Of a DNA stretch of 19,402 nt, positions 1-7,985 are shown in pieces (within the stretch, counting starts at the first letter, position 1; every line of letters starts with the position of its first letter). The DNA is taken from assembly GCA_964639175.1 (NCBI GenBank), contig CAZXCE010000078.1:1-19402 (forward strand). Direction: 5' to 3'. The position numbers and the translations under genes were made by a program. Below the pieces are notes generated by a model, which worked only from the letters and a program-made list of their open reading frames with translations, was not told where the DNA came from and searched no databases. This DNA comes from JACQXX01 sp964639175. Lineage in GTDB: Bacteria; Acidobacteriota; Blastocatellia; Chloracidobacteriales; Chloracidobacteriaceae.

Positions 1-63
1 GCTACTCTCCATCGTCCTCCGGACGGCAAAGGTCAAGATCAAATAACCTTTCCGCAATGGAGA

Positions 64-107
64 TTTTGCAAGCTAAAGCTTGAACTCTGAACAGAAATCA
101 GTTTCCG
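64..107 (+). repeat. Dispersed intergenic repeat, copy 1
   Basis: Positions 64-94 match the reverse complement of 2294-2324 at 24 of 31 bases, including the shared core AAGCTTGAAC (76-85). Positions 94-107 are an exact 14-base inverted match to 3227-3240. The element lies directly upstream of the first gene. It is recognised only by comparison inside this window, so its true length and family are unknown. Confidence 0.5.
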
Positions 108-136
108 AAATGCTCTAGAACCTTGAGGAGAGAACT

Positions 137-2254
137 ATGCCACGCTTTGTGTTTGCCAAATCGCTGGTTGTTTTGGTGATACTGGTATCTGGTATCAGCA
201 CGGTGACGCCGCTGGTTGGTGTCAATGCCCAAAACAAGCCTGAGCCAGCCAGCCAGCCTCCGGCTGACGTCAAAAAGTTGTTTGACACCATCAACCAGCT
301 CCGAGTCGCTCCTGATCAAATGCCAGAAGCCATCACCAAAATGGTGAGCGAACAAGATCCGGGCTATGAAACCAGCGATATCTTTATCAAAGACGTGATC
401 AATGGAAAAACACGTCTGCAAAATGTCGAAGACCTGAAAACGATGGTTTCAGACGCTGAGAAACTCTCAGCGTTGGAATGGGACGCCGATCTGGCCACCC
501 TGGCAAGTCAATTTAAGGGGGAGCCGCAAAACAAGCTTTTCAAACTTGAAGTGTTCCGCCAGGGAAACGGCAAGCCGGCGGAACGCGCTGTGATGTGGTG
601 GGCGGCGGATCGGGATTTTGATGCCATCCGCGATCTGCGCAATGCCAGACTCAAATATATCGGGATTTGCAAAAAACCCGGTGAAAATGATGACTATTTG
701 ATGTGTGCGAGTGCTTTGAAAGGCAAGGCGTTTCTGCTCAAGGAAAATGAGTTGGCCAACCGCCCCTATGACCCACGCGAAGATCAGAACCCGCCCTGGA
801 ACGATGCCCTCAACGTCAAACAGCCCAATATCACATCATTTGTCAAATCGGATGGCACCCTCGACGTTGCCTGGCGCGATATGGGCGCGCCGCCACGGGT
901 GTTCCTGACACGCTTTGCTTCAAATGGCACCCGGACCTGGACCAAAGAAGTTCCGGGCGTCAACCCATCTGAACATCAATTGCTGGCCGGGTTTACCGAA
1001 GATCCGGAAGGGAATATCTACGTTCTCAGAGCCAAAGATGAAGGTGACCACGACACCAAAAACCAGCCTGATCCGCCAAAAAATGACAAAGGTGAATCCG
1101 ATCCAACCTGGGATCGCCCGGATATGATGAAGTTGACCAAACTCGATAAAGATGGGAAAGAGCTATGGACCAAAGATTTAGCCAAAAAAGGCGGAAATGC
1201 GTTCGGGTTTGTTGCGCCGATGTCACCCAATCGCAAAGCTGAAGAAAAAGGCCGAGTCGCCGGCCATGATTCGCATTCTTCGACCAGCCGCATTGGGTTT
1301 ACCACCTATAAAGGAACTCCGATTATTTTTGCCTTCTATGGTGGTGCAACTGAGTGGGATAAAGCCATCAGTGGTCGGCACCAGAATGCCTACTGGCGAA
1401 CGCTGAATGCCAAAACCGGTGAACCAGTTGAAAACCTGAATGGATCGGCGATGGCCCACAGTTTTGATAATCAATTGCTGGTTTCGGATGAAGGAATTAT
1501 CACTGCCGAACGCAGCGACAGCGGCCTTCTGATGGCCAATTATCTGTACACGCGGTCAAATCCGCTGATTTTCCATTTCTTTTATGCCACCACCACCAAT
1601 GGCAATGAATGTTTTACCCAGTTGGGTTCGCTGACGCCGGCGGATGACGGGTATTTGATTCTGATTGCTGGAAATAACAGTGAATCCATTATTGGCAAAA
1701 GTGTCAGCGGAAAAGCATCACAGGCTGAAGCGTTGCGTAACCGGAATCTGATGGTGATTCGGATTAAAAAAGGATTTGCCCAGGAAATTGATACCCTGAT
1801 TGATAAACCGGAAAGCAAACAGGTTCTGGATGATATTTTGAATAGCATGAAATCTTCGCCGGAACGCGATGGGTTGAACCTGATTGGGCGAACCTACCTC
1901 ACACACTATGGCGGGGATGAACCATACAGTGCCTCGCGTCCAAAAATGGTTCGGCTGGCCGATGGCAACTATGTTGTGTTGTGGGAACGATGGACGCATA
2001 CCCTCAACGCCGAGAAGACTGGCCTTGAAGGCAAATTCGATTCAACCTGGGCCATGAAAATCAACAAAGATGGCGACGTGTTGAAAGAAGCGGTCAAACT
2101 CTCTGATTCGGTTCGCATCACGCGGGGCGATGAACCGGTGTTGTGGAACGGCAAGGCGTCGTTTTTAGCCGGCGATGTGGTTGACGGCAAAATGCTGATT
2201 CACCAGGTGGATGGCCAGTTAAACTACTCAGTGTTGACTGTGCCGCTCAATTGA
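137..2254 (+). CDS. Exported protein with CAP-like N-terminal domain and propeller-like C-terminal part
   Basis: A 705-residue protein of unknown function. A signal peptide is visible: a basic start, then a hydrophobic run (LVVLVILVSGISTV), with cleavage likely near residues 30-32 (VNAQN). Residues of about 45-200 resemble the CAP/SCP fold: an N-R-xx-P helix near residue 55, LEWDADLATLAS, then AVMWW, a RDLRNARLKYIGI segment and a closing strand with a Cys pair. I see no clear set of the CAP His/Glu residues. From about residue 230 onward there are repeated strands of the type G-N-I-Y-V, W-x-K and L-D-K-D-G-K-E-L-W, as in secreted beta-propeller proteins. The start is supported by GAGGAGAG at 125-132. 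The next gene lies 147 bp downstream on the same strand and is also exported. The domain calls come from pattern reading and are moderately sure; the role is unknown. Confidence 0.8.
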   Translation: MPRFVFAKSLVVLVILVSGISTVTPLVGVNAQNKPEPASQPPADVKKLFDTINQLRVAPDQMPEAITKMVSEQDPGYETSDIFIKDVINGKTRLQNVEDLKTMVSDAEKLSALEWDADLATLASQFKGEPQNKLFKLEVFRQGNGKPAERAVMWWAADRDFDAIRDLRNARLKYIGICKKPGENDDYLMCASALKGKAFLLKENELANRPYDPREDQNPPWNDALNVKQPNITSFVKSDGTLDVAWRDMGAPPRVFLTRFASNGTRTWTKEVPGVNPSEHQLLAGFTEDPEGNIYVLRAKDEGDHDTKNQPDPPKNDKGESDPTWDRPDMMKLTKLDKDGKELWTKDLAKKGGNAFGFVAPMSPNRKAEEKGRVAGHDSHSSTSRIGFTTYKGTPIIFAFYGGATEWDKAISGRHQNAYWRTLNAKTGEPVENLNGSAMAHSFDNQLLVSDEGIITAERSDSGLLMANYLYTRSNPLIFHFFYATTTNGNECFTQLGSLTPADDGYLILIAGNNSESIIGKSVSGKASQAEALRNRNLMVIRIKKGFAQEIDTLIDKPESKQVLDDILNSMKSSPERDGLNLIGRTYLTHYGGDEPYSASRPKMVRLADGNYVVLWERWTHTLNAEKTGLEGKFDSTWAMKINKDGDVLKEAVKLSDSVRITRGDEPVLWNGKASFLAGDVVDGKMLIHQVDGQLNYSVLTVPLN

Positions 2255-2293
2255 TGAGAGAACGTCCAGCACAAGCCTTTTAGAAAGTGAGTT

Positions 2294-2370
2294 TGGTTAG
2301 GGGTTCAAGCTTTGCCTTGCAAAAGTCGTTACGAGGCACTATGCAAGTGCCTGGTGAAGCTTGAACTTCA
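2294..2370. repeat. Dispersed intergenic repeat, inverted copy with nested hairpins
   Basis: GTTCAAGCTT (2303-2312) and AAGCTTGAAC (2357-2366) form a perfect 10-bp inverted repeat. Inside it AGGCACT (2334-2340) pairs with AGTGCCT (2346-2352) across a 5-base loop, and CTTGCA pairs with TGCAAG. The left part is the inverted copy of the repeat at 64-94. It fills the gap between the two exported-protein genes and could act as an RNA structure or be a small non-autonomous repeat. Confidence 0.55.
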
Positions 2371-2401
2371 GCACCTTTATTTTGAGGAGTACCCAGAAAC
2401 C

Positions 2402-3085
2402 ATGAGTCGAATCTTGCTTATCACTGTATTTTTTCTTCTTTCAGCCACGTCTTCGGTTATGGCACAGCAACAATTTGAGATTACCAATGCGTCTCACTAT
2501 TTTGACATCAAAATCAGTGTCGAAACGTGTGAGGAGGGGAGTTGCCGTGGGAAAGCATCCTTTTCATTTTTCAAAAAAGGCGGCACCACGCCGTATCAGG
2601 TCATCACATTGCCTGATACCTCCATTTCGCTGGATGAACAGGGCAATCCCAATGTGAATATTTCATTGCTCTATGACCAGCAAAGCGTGATCAACATCGG
2701 CGATTTTAATTTTGATGGCATGGAAGATGTCGCGATTTGCAACGGCACCAACGGTTCCTATGGCATGCCGTCGTATTCGGTTTATCTGTCCAATCGGGTT
2801 GCCCGGAAATTTGTCTACGATAAAAGATTCAGCCTGCTGGGCGCTCATCTGGGAATGTTTGAAGTTGATAGCGACCAGAAAATCCTCCGTACCTTCGATA
2901 AAAGCGGGTGTTGTTACCACGTCACCGAAGAGTTCACCGTCGTCAACAATGCACCACAAAAAATCCTTGAAATCATTGAAGACGCAACCATTGAAGATGA
3001 ATCAAAGGTCAAAATCACCACCAAACGACTGGTGAACGGGAAATGGAAAACCGAGGTCAAATATGAAACCCGAGGCGGAGAATGA
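2402..3085 (+). CDS. Exported XAC2610-related family protein (putative)
   Basis: A 227-residue exported protein. ATG 2402 is preferred to an in-frame start 30 codons upstream, because it has GAGGAG at 2383-2388 and begins a clean signal peptide (ILLITVFFLL, then VMAQQQ, cleavage after about residue 21). The mature protein has a calcium-loop-like G-D-F-N-F-D-G segment at residues 100-106, then NGTNGSYGMPSYSVYL, then GMFEVD and KSGCCYH. This order matches what I recall of the XAC2610-related family. The Xanthomonas founder is a periplasmic inhibitor that protects against a lysozyme-like type IV secretion effector. Whether this protein inhibits a lysozyme is inference. A plain FG-GAP-like exported protein is the alternative. 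The stop codon lies inside a heptamer repeat. Confidence 0.75.
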   Translation: MSRILLITVFFLLSATSSVMAQQQFEITNASHYFDIKISVETCEEGSCRGKASFSFFKKGGTTPYQVITLPDTSISLDEQGNPNVNISLLYDQQSVINIGDFNFDGMEDVAICNGTNGSYGMPSYSVYLSNRVARKFVYDKRFSLLGAHLGMFEVDSDQKILRTFDKSGCCYHVTEEFTVVNNAPQKILEIIEDATIEDESKVKITTKRLVNGKWKTEVKYETRGGE

Positions 3086-3127
3086 AGAATGAAGAATGAA
3101 GAATGAAGAATTGAGAATGAAGAATGA
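3080..3127. repeat. Tandem GAATGAA heptamer repeat
   Basis: Six full 7-base units and one partial unit. Four units are exact, one varies (GAATTGA), followed by another exact unit and GAATGA. The TGA stop of the upstream gene (3083-3085) falls inside the first unit. The same unit recurs after tssC at 7781-7808. Confidence 0.9.
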
Positions 3128-3226
3128 CCCAAATTTTGCTCAAAAGAGGAACGCCTTGCTCAAAGATCAGTCCCAACCAGGTCGTTGAGTTAAAGCGAAT
3201 GTCACTAAAATCGAGCCTTCGCGGTG

Positions 3227-3240
3227 CGGAAACTGATTTC
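3227..3240 (-). repeat. 14-base inverted match to the repeat at 94-107
   Basis: CGGAAACTGATTTC here is the exact reverse complement of 94-107. ACTGATTTC also recurs at 3281-3289, and TTGCTCAAA occurs twice, at 3137-3145 and 3154-3162. The gap 3128-3300 holds no gene that I can support. These repeats flank the two-gene block 137-3085. Confidence 0.45.
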
Positions 3241-3300
3241 CACTCTCTTCTTGATGTCCTTACAGGCTGATGCAGATGGTACTGATTTCAGACGGTGGCT

Positions 3301-4065
3301 TCAGGTCAATCGGTCAGGTAAGTGCGGAAAGTTTTCGCGATAGTTGCGCGTCATGGTCAACTGGGTTCCATCCTGAAGCACAATACAGCAATTCCCATGA
3401 AACAAAGGATGAATTTCAACTACCCGGTCAAGGTTGACCAGGGTTGACCGATGAATGCGCACAAAACGCTTTGGATCAAGTCGGGTTTCAAGGTGGCTGA
3501 TTGGCTCGCGCAACAGGTGTGATTCCTGACCGGTGTGCAATTTGACATAATTTCCTTCCGCTTCAATCCAATCCACGCTTTCGATTTTGATGAACCGGAG
3601 CCCATCGCCCTGTCTGACCGCCAGCCGTTCCAGATAACTGGTCTGGGGTTTCAGGTTTTCCAAAAGTGCCGCCAGATTCTGACTGGTCCGGCTGAGCCGT
3701 TGGTGTTCGATAATCTGTTTGGCACGCTGGACAGTTTTCTCAAACCGCTTGCGGTCAAAGGGTTTGAGCAGGTAATCAAGCGCAAAGGCTTCGAACGCTT
3801 TGAGGGCATACTGGTCAAAGGCCGTAACAAATACCACCACCGGCAATTCATTCTCCCCCAGAGCTGAAAGGAGCCCAAATCCATCCATCCCAGGCATTTG
3901 CACGTCCAGAAACAACAAATCAGGTGGTTGGGCTTTGATGGCTGTGAGCGCCTCTTCGCCACTGGCAAATTCACCCACGACCAGAATGGATGGATCTGTT
4001 TTGAGCATCCGCCGGATGCGATTTCGCGCCAGTTGTTCGTCGTCAACGATGATGGCTTTGATCAT
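3301..4065 (-). CDS. LytTR-family response regulator
   Basis: 254 residues. An N-terminal receiver domain (about 1-120) has the acidic pair D8/D9, phospho-acceptor D54 in LFLDVQMPGMDG, T81, and K101 in LLKPFD. A LytTR DNA-binding domain covers about 147-250, with IEAEGNYVKLHT and FVRIHRSTLVNLDRV typical of the family. Such regulators bind DNA through LytTR and usually control exported or cell-envelope genes. The start codon overlaps the stop of the upstream kinase gene by 4 nt (ATGA), so the two are translationally coupled and almost certainly form a pair. Their target genes cannot be told from this window. Confidence 0.95.
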   Translation of the reverse strand: MIKAIIVDDEQLARNRIRRMLKTDPSILVVGEFASGEEALTAIKAQPPDLLFLDVQMPGMDGFGLLSALGENELPVVVFVTAFDQYALKAFEAFALDYLLKPFDRKRFEKTVQRAKQIIEHQRLSRTSQNLAALLENLKPQTSYLERLAVRQGDGLRFIKIESVDWIEAEGNYVKLHTGQESHLLREPISHLETRLDPKRFVRIHRSTLVNLDRVVEIHPLFHGNCCIVLQDGTQLTMTRNYRENFPHLPDRLT

Positions 4066-5228
4066 GATACTACCGCTCGGGCTCGTCTGGCTGGCGCTGA
4101 TACGGCGGTGCCAGCTCGAAATGGAATTTCAAGCGAAACTCGTGTTCCCTGAGGCTGGCCGTTTCCTAATTGAAAGCGGGCTTGATGGCCATAAAGCTGA
4201 AACAGTCGGCTGCGGGTGTTGGTGAGTCCAAGACCCTCGGTGATTGAAGTTTCAGAGCGTTCGTTGAGTGGCAACCCAGGTCCATCGTCTTCGATTTCAA
4301 GTTTGAGCCAGCCATTTTCACGTTGCGCCCGAATCGAAATCACGCCTGCCGGACGTGGGGCAACAGCATACCGTACTGCATTTTCCACAATCGGTTGAAA
4401 AATCAGATTCGGCACGCTGGCCTGGAGTGTATCCGGTTCAATTTCATAATGAACCGTTAGTCGGTCGCGGAACCGCACCTGTTCAATCTCCAGATAACAT
4501 TTGAGAAAATCAAGTTCCTGCTGGAGCGTCACTTCGTGATTCCCAGAGTTTTCCAGTGTCATCCGTAAAAAAGTCCCCAGATTGGCAATCATTTCATCGG
4601 CTGCCTCGACATCTTCATGGAGCAGCTCGGAGACTGAGTGCAGCGTGTTAAACAGAAAGTGCGGCTGCAATTGCATTTTCAGCGCTTCCAACTGGGCCTG
4701 AGTGAGTTGTTGTTCGAGTCGGGCTGACCGGGCTTCCTCGTTTTGATAGCGCTGAATATAGCGTGACGTGTGGTTCAGCGACAAAATCACCCAATAGATC
4801 AGTGCCCCGGTATCGAGAGTGTAATAGGTGAATTTTAAAAGGGTTACGAATGAAAACGACGCCGAGGCAATATTGAGCAATGGGTTGTTGCCAACCATGC
4901 GGGGATCATCCACCAGCAGGACCAGCAGCATTTGATGCAGGCCCTTAATCGCCATTGATGTGACGAGACTCATCGGAATATGGACGAGCAACCCGCGACC
5001 ATAGTTCTGTCGGTCAATCGAAATTCGATCTGCCAGCCACCAGATGCCGGGCGTGGCCAGGGCGAACAGATAGCAGTAGGTAAATTCTCGAAACAGCCAT
5101 TTCCCGAGATTAAATTGCTCGATACTCGCAACTGTGTGAAAGAGATAGCCTTGCGATGTGAAGAACAGTCCAACGACCGTCCAGATAAAGAAAATGAGCA
5201 ACCAGCGCGAATGCTTGAGGGAAACCAT
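4062..5228 (-). CDS. LytS/YehU-type sensor histidine kinase
   Basis: 388 residues. The N-terminal part (about 8-155) has four or five hydrophobic stretches (for example LLIFFIWTVVGLFF, FTYCYLFALATPGIWWLA, ALIYWVILSL) and no recognisable sensor domain. A coiled linker (about 155-185) leads to the His_kinase domain, with H190 in LQPHFLFNTLH. This is followed by an ATPase domain with N283 in QPIVENAVRYA, a G box DDGPGLP at 314-320, and EGLGLTNTRSRL near 331. All key residues are present, so it should be active. It is the likely phosphodonor of the overlapping LytTR regulator. The C-terminal tail is rich in Ala and Arg. The signal sensed is unknown. Confidence 0.95.
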   Translation of the reverse strand: MVSLKHSRWLLIFFIWTVVGLFFTSQGYLFHTVASIEQFNLGKWLFREFTYCYLFALATPGIWWLADRISIDRQNYGRGLLVHIPMSLVTSMAIKGLHQMLLVLLVDDPRMVGNNPLLNIASASFSFVTLLKFTYYTLDTGALIYWVILSLNHTSRYIQRYQNEEARSARLEQQLTQAQLEALKMQLQPHFLFNTLHSVSELLHEDVEAADEMIANLGTFLRMTLENSGNHEVTLQQELDFLKCYLEIEQVRFRDRLTVHYEIEPDTLQASVPNLIFQPIVENAVRYAVAPRPAGVISIRAQRENGWLKLEIEDDGPGLPLNERSETSITEGLGLTNTRSRLFQLYGHQARFQLGNGQPQGTRVSLEIPFRAGTAVSAPARRARAVVS

Positions 5229-5726
5229 GGTATGAGAGCCTGCAGATTAAAGGATGCAGCATTATAGCTGAATCGGGCCAGAGGCGAGTAGCCAGTCGCG
5301 AGTCATCAAACCCGCCGCTACCGGTGACCCTCAGTGAGATGTAGGTTTCAACTTCTTAAACTCTGGTGTGGAGATTTAATTTGAATCGGCTGGTTGAATT
5401 GAATGAGTTTACAATTTATTTGATGGATTGATTACTGCATTTAATTCCATTCGGCGCCAGTGGAGTCAGTTTGTAATTGGAGTGATAGCGAGAAGACACC
5501 TTTTGAACCCGTAGTGAGACCGTTTTGAAAGCGTGCTCTTTATTCATCAGAAAGCTAAACTATTGAATACGTTATATTTTGCTCAATCCTGAGTCGTGTC
5601 ATTGTATAGTTGAGCGATTTTTTGATATTGGGTTGCGGTTATTTTTCTCATCTGGCACACGCCTTGCCCTTCTTCTGAACAAATTGAAATTGAAGATTTC
5701 AGCTCGGAGAGCGAGGACAACAGACA
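5229..5726. other. Gene-free 498-bp intergenic region between divergent operons
   Basis: I see no credible coding frame with a ribosome binding site here. The stretch 5340-5640 is clearly more AT-rich than its surroundings. It must hold the promoter of the kinase/regulator pair on the - strand and that of tssB on the + strand. The only promoter I can support is the -24/-12 site at 5653-5668. The AT-rich stretch upstream of it could hold activator or nucleoid-protein sites, but I find no clean palindrome. Confidence 0.6.
5653..5668 (+). promoter_or_regulatory. Sigma-54 (-24/-12) promoter upstream of tssB
   Basis: TGGCAC (5653-5658), a 5-base spacer and TTGCC (5664-5668) match the sigma-54 consensus TGGCAC-N5-TTGC exactly, with the invariant GG and GC 10 bases apart. 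Transcription would start near 5679, leaving a leader of about 48 nt before tssB. T6SS operons in several Proteobacteria are known to be sigma-54 dependent, which makes the site functionally sensible. Confidence 0.65.
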
Positions 5727-6278
5727 ATGCCCAAGAAAGAAAGTATCCAGCATAAACTTGATCGCGTCAGACCGCCACGGGTTCAAATTACCTATGATGT
5801 GGAAATCGGCGACGCTATCGAAATGAAAGAACTCCCGTTTGTGGTCGGCGTGATGGGCGATTTTTCTGGTAAATCCCTGGCGGAAATGCCGCGCGTGAAA
5901 GATCGGAAATTTGTTGAAATTGACCGGGATAACTTCAACCAGGTGATGGCCAAAATGAAGCCGAAAATTGCCATGCGGGTTGAGAACAAACTGGCTGACA
6001 CCAATACCCAACTGGCGGTCGAACTTGAATTTAAAACCATGGATGATTTTCATCCAGATGCGCTGGTTCAACAAGTGCCAGCGTTGCGGAAACTGATCGA
6101 AGCCCGGCGCAAATTGTCAGACCTGCTGTCAAAGATGGATGGCAATATGAAGCTTGAAGCCTTGCTGACCGACGTGGTTCAAAACACCGAAAAACAGCGC
6201 CAGCTTGGACGCGTTTTAGGATTGGCCGCCCCGATTGAAGAAACTTTGGTTGATGAGGAGGGCAATTCCAATGAATAG
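5727..6278 (+). CDS. tssB: Type VI secretion contractile sheath small subunit TssB (VipA)
   Basis: 183 residues, in the usual range for TssB. The N-terminal half carries the family signature: IQHKLDRVRPPRVQITYDVE (residues 7-26), then ELPFVVGVMGDFSG (35-48), and a FVEIDRDNFNQVM segment. The C-terminal helices include ALRKLIEARRKLSDLLSKMD. TssB pairs with TssC in the cytoplasm to build the contractile sheath around the Hcp tube; ClpV later recycles it. GAGGA at 5715-5719 precedes the ATG. The last 8 nt overlap the start of tssC. The divergent LytS/LytTR pair may be only a neighbour. Confidence 0.97.
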   Translation: MPKKESIQHKLDRVRPPRVQITYDVEIGDAIEMKELPFVVGVMGDFSGKSLAEMPRVKDRKFVEIDRDNFNQVMAKMKPKIAMRVENKLADTNTQLAVELEFKTMDDFHPDALVQQVPALRKLIEARRKLSDLLSKMDGNMKLEALLTDVVQNTEKQRQLGRVLGLAAPIEETLVDEEGNSNE

Positions 6279-7767
6279 CCGGCTTCATTCATTCGCACCG
6301 GCTGCGGCCAGTACCGCAGATTTCTCAGATCAATCGCTCCTGGACCAGCTTATAACCGAAGGCCAGATGGCCCAGGATGAAACCCAGGAAGCAATGGCCA
6401 AAGATCTGGTCACTGAATTTGTCCAGCAAGTCCTCGACGGCGAACTGGTGATTTCCAAAGATCTGGAATCAGCCATTATGCAGCGAATTGCGGAAATTGA
6501 CTCGCTGTTGACCGGGCAGGTCAATGAAATTTTGCATCATCAGGAATTTCAGAAAATGGAGGCTTCCTGGCGGGGACTGCAATATCTGGTATTTGAAACC
6601 GAAACAAGCACTCAGTTGAAAATCCGGGTCCTTAACATTTCAAAAAAAGAGTTGCTCAAGGATGTTACCAATGCCATTGAGTTTGACCAGTCGGCAATTT
6701 TCAAAAAGGTCTATGAAGAAGAATATGGCACGTTTGGCGGCGCTCCGTATGGTTGTTTGATTGGGGATTTTGAATTTACCAACCATCCCCAGGACATGGC
6801 GTTGCTGGAAAAAATGTCAGGTGTGGCGGCGGCGGCCCACGCCCCGTTTATTTCAGCGGCTTCACCAAAGCTCTTTGGCTGGGAAAGTTTTACCCAGCTC
6901 GGTGAAGTTCGTGACCTGGCCAAGATTTTTGACCGGATTGAATACGTTAAATGGCGTTCTTTCCGGGACTCGGAAGATTCGCGCTATGTTGGCCTGTGTC
7001 TGCCACATAACCTGTTGCGGTTGCCCTATGGCACGGAAACGGCAGAGACTGAAACCTTCCGGTTTGAAGAAGATGTGACTGGCCGCGATCACAAAAAGTA
7101 TCTGTGGGGGAATGCCGCATACGCGCTGGGTGTACGCGTGACCGAAGCCTTTGCCCATCACGGTTGGACCGTGGCCATTCGCGGTGTTGAAGGCGGTGGC
7201 CTGGTGCAGGGACTCCCAACCCATACTTTTATGACTGACGATGGTGAAGTGGCGATGAAGTGCCCAACCGAAATTGCCATCACTGACCGCCGTGAAAAAG
7301 AGTTCAGTGACCTGGGCTTTATCCCTCTGGTGCATTGCAAGAACACCGATTATGCGGCGTTTTTTGGTACGAACTCGGCCAACAAGCCCAAAAAATACGA
7401 CACTGACTTTGCCAATGCTAACGCCCGGCTATCGTCCCAATTGCAGTATATCTTTGCAGTGAGCCGGTTTGCGCATTACCTGAAAGCAATTATGCGTGAC
7501 AAGATTGGCTCGTTTATGGAACGCAAGAACGTTGAGGATTATCTCAACCGCTGGATTACAAATTATGTGTTGATTGATGATAACGCCACTCAGGAGCAGA
7601 AATCCAGGTTACCGTTGCGTGAAGCGCGAATCGAAGTCGCCGAAGTCAAGGGCAAGCCTGGATGCTACAAAGCGGTCAGCTACCTGCGGCCACATTTCCA
7701 GCTTGATGAAATTGCCATTTCTTTACGGCTGGTTTCGGAACTCCCGGCCCCAGCCAATCAACGATAA
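6271..7767 (+). CDS. tssC: Type VI secretion contractile sheath large subunit TssC (VipB)
   Basis: 498 residues, as expected for TssC. I chose ATG 6271 because GAGGAGGG (6255-6262) sits just upstream; an in-frame start 12 codons earlier has no such site. Conserved blocks are visible: AMAKDLVTEFVQQVLDGE, SWRGLQYLVFETE, LKIRVLNISKKEL, VYEEEYGTFGGAPYGCLIGD, and near the end MRDKIGSFMERKNVEDYLNR. With TssB it forms the sheath polymer. The start overlaps tssB by 8 nt, so subunit synthesis is coupled. No damage is visible. The gene is followed by a heptamer repeat and then hcp, not by tssE. Confidence 0.97.
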   Translation: MNSRLHSFAPAAASTADFSDQSLLDQLITEGQMAQDETQEAMAKDLVTEFVQQVLDGELVISKDLESAIMQRIAEIDSLLTGQVNEILHHQEFQKMEASWRGLQYLVFETETSTQLKIRVLNISKKELLKDVTNAIEFDQSAIFKKVYEEEYGTFGGAPYGCLIGDFEFTNHPQDMALLEKMSGVAAAAHAPFISAASPKLFGWESFTQLGEVRDLAKIFDRIEYVKWRSFRDSEDSRYVGLCLPHNLLRLPYGTETAETETFRFEEDVTGRDHKKYLWGNAAYALGVRVTEAFAHHGWTVAIRGVEGGGLVQGLPTHTFMTDDGEVAMKCPTEIAITDRREKEFSDLGFIPLVHCKNTDYAAFFGTNSANKPKKYDTDFANANARLSSQLQYIFAVSRFAHYLKAIMRDKIGSFMERKNVEDYLNRWITNYVLIDDNATQEQKSRLPLREARIEVAEVKGKPGCYKAVSYLRPHFQLDEIAISLRLVSELPAPANQR

Positions 7768-7780
7768 AAATACCAATTTA

Positions 7781-7808
7781 GAATGAAGAATGAAGAATAA
7801 AGAATGAA
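7781..7808. repeat. Tandem GAATGAA heptamer repeat after tssC
   Basis: Four 7-base units: GAATGAA, GAATGAA, GAATAAA, GAATGAA. It starts 13 bases after the tssC stop and uses the same unit, in the same orientation, as the repeat at 3080-3127. Confidence 0.85.
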
Positions 7809-7867
7809 TTAAATTTATTGATTTCAGTTATTTAATGATTTCTTTATACGAAAAGTTTATTCCAAAA

Positions 7868-7883
7868 TGGTACAACCAGTGCG
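7868..7883 (+). promoter_or_regulatory. Possible sigma-54 promoter upstream of hcp
   Basis: TGGTAC (7868-7873), AACCA, then GTGCG (7879-7883). GG and GC are 10 bases apart as required, with mismatches at the fourth base of the -24 box and at the first and last bases of the -12 box. Transcription would begin near 7894, about 92 nt before hcp. Taken alone this is a weak match; the strong site before tssB raises its credibility. Confidence 0.35.
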
Positions 7884-7985
7884 TAGTATCTGATGCTCAG
7901 GAGCTGGTACTTGTGAAAAAAACTAAGAACCAGGAATCCAACCCAAACTTACTCACTTAACCAAACTTAACGGAGATCTATTGTC

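Noticed and set aside
3080..3127. CRISPR array
   Set aside because: Units are 7 bases with no spacers; a simple tandem repeat.
3535..4225. Long + strand frames opposite the response regulator
   Set aside because: They are antisense to a gene with all receiver and LytTR motifs, and have no start signals.
6862..7335. 157-residue - strand frame inside tssC
   Set aside because: Antisense shadow of a strongly conserved sheath gene.
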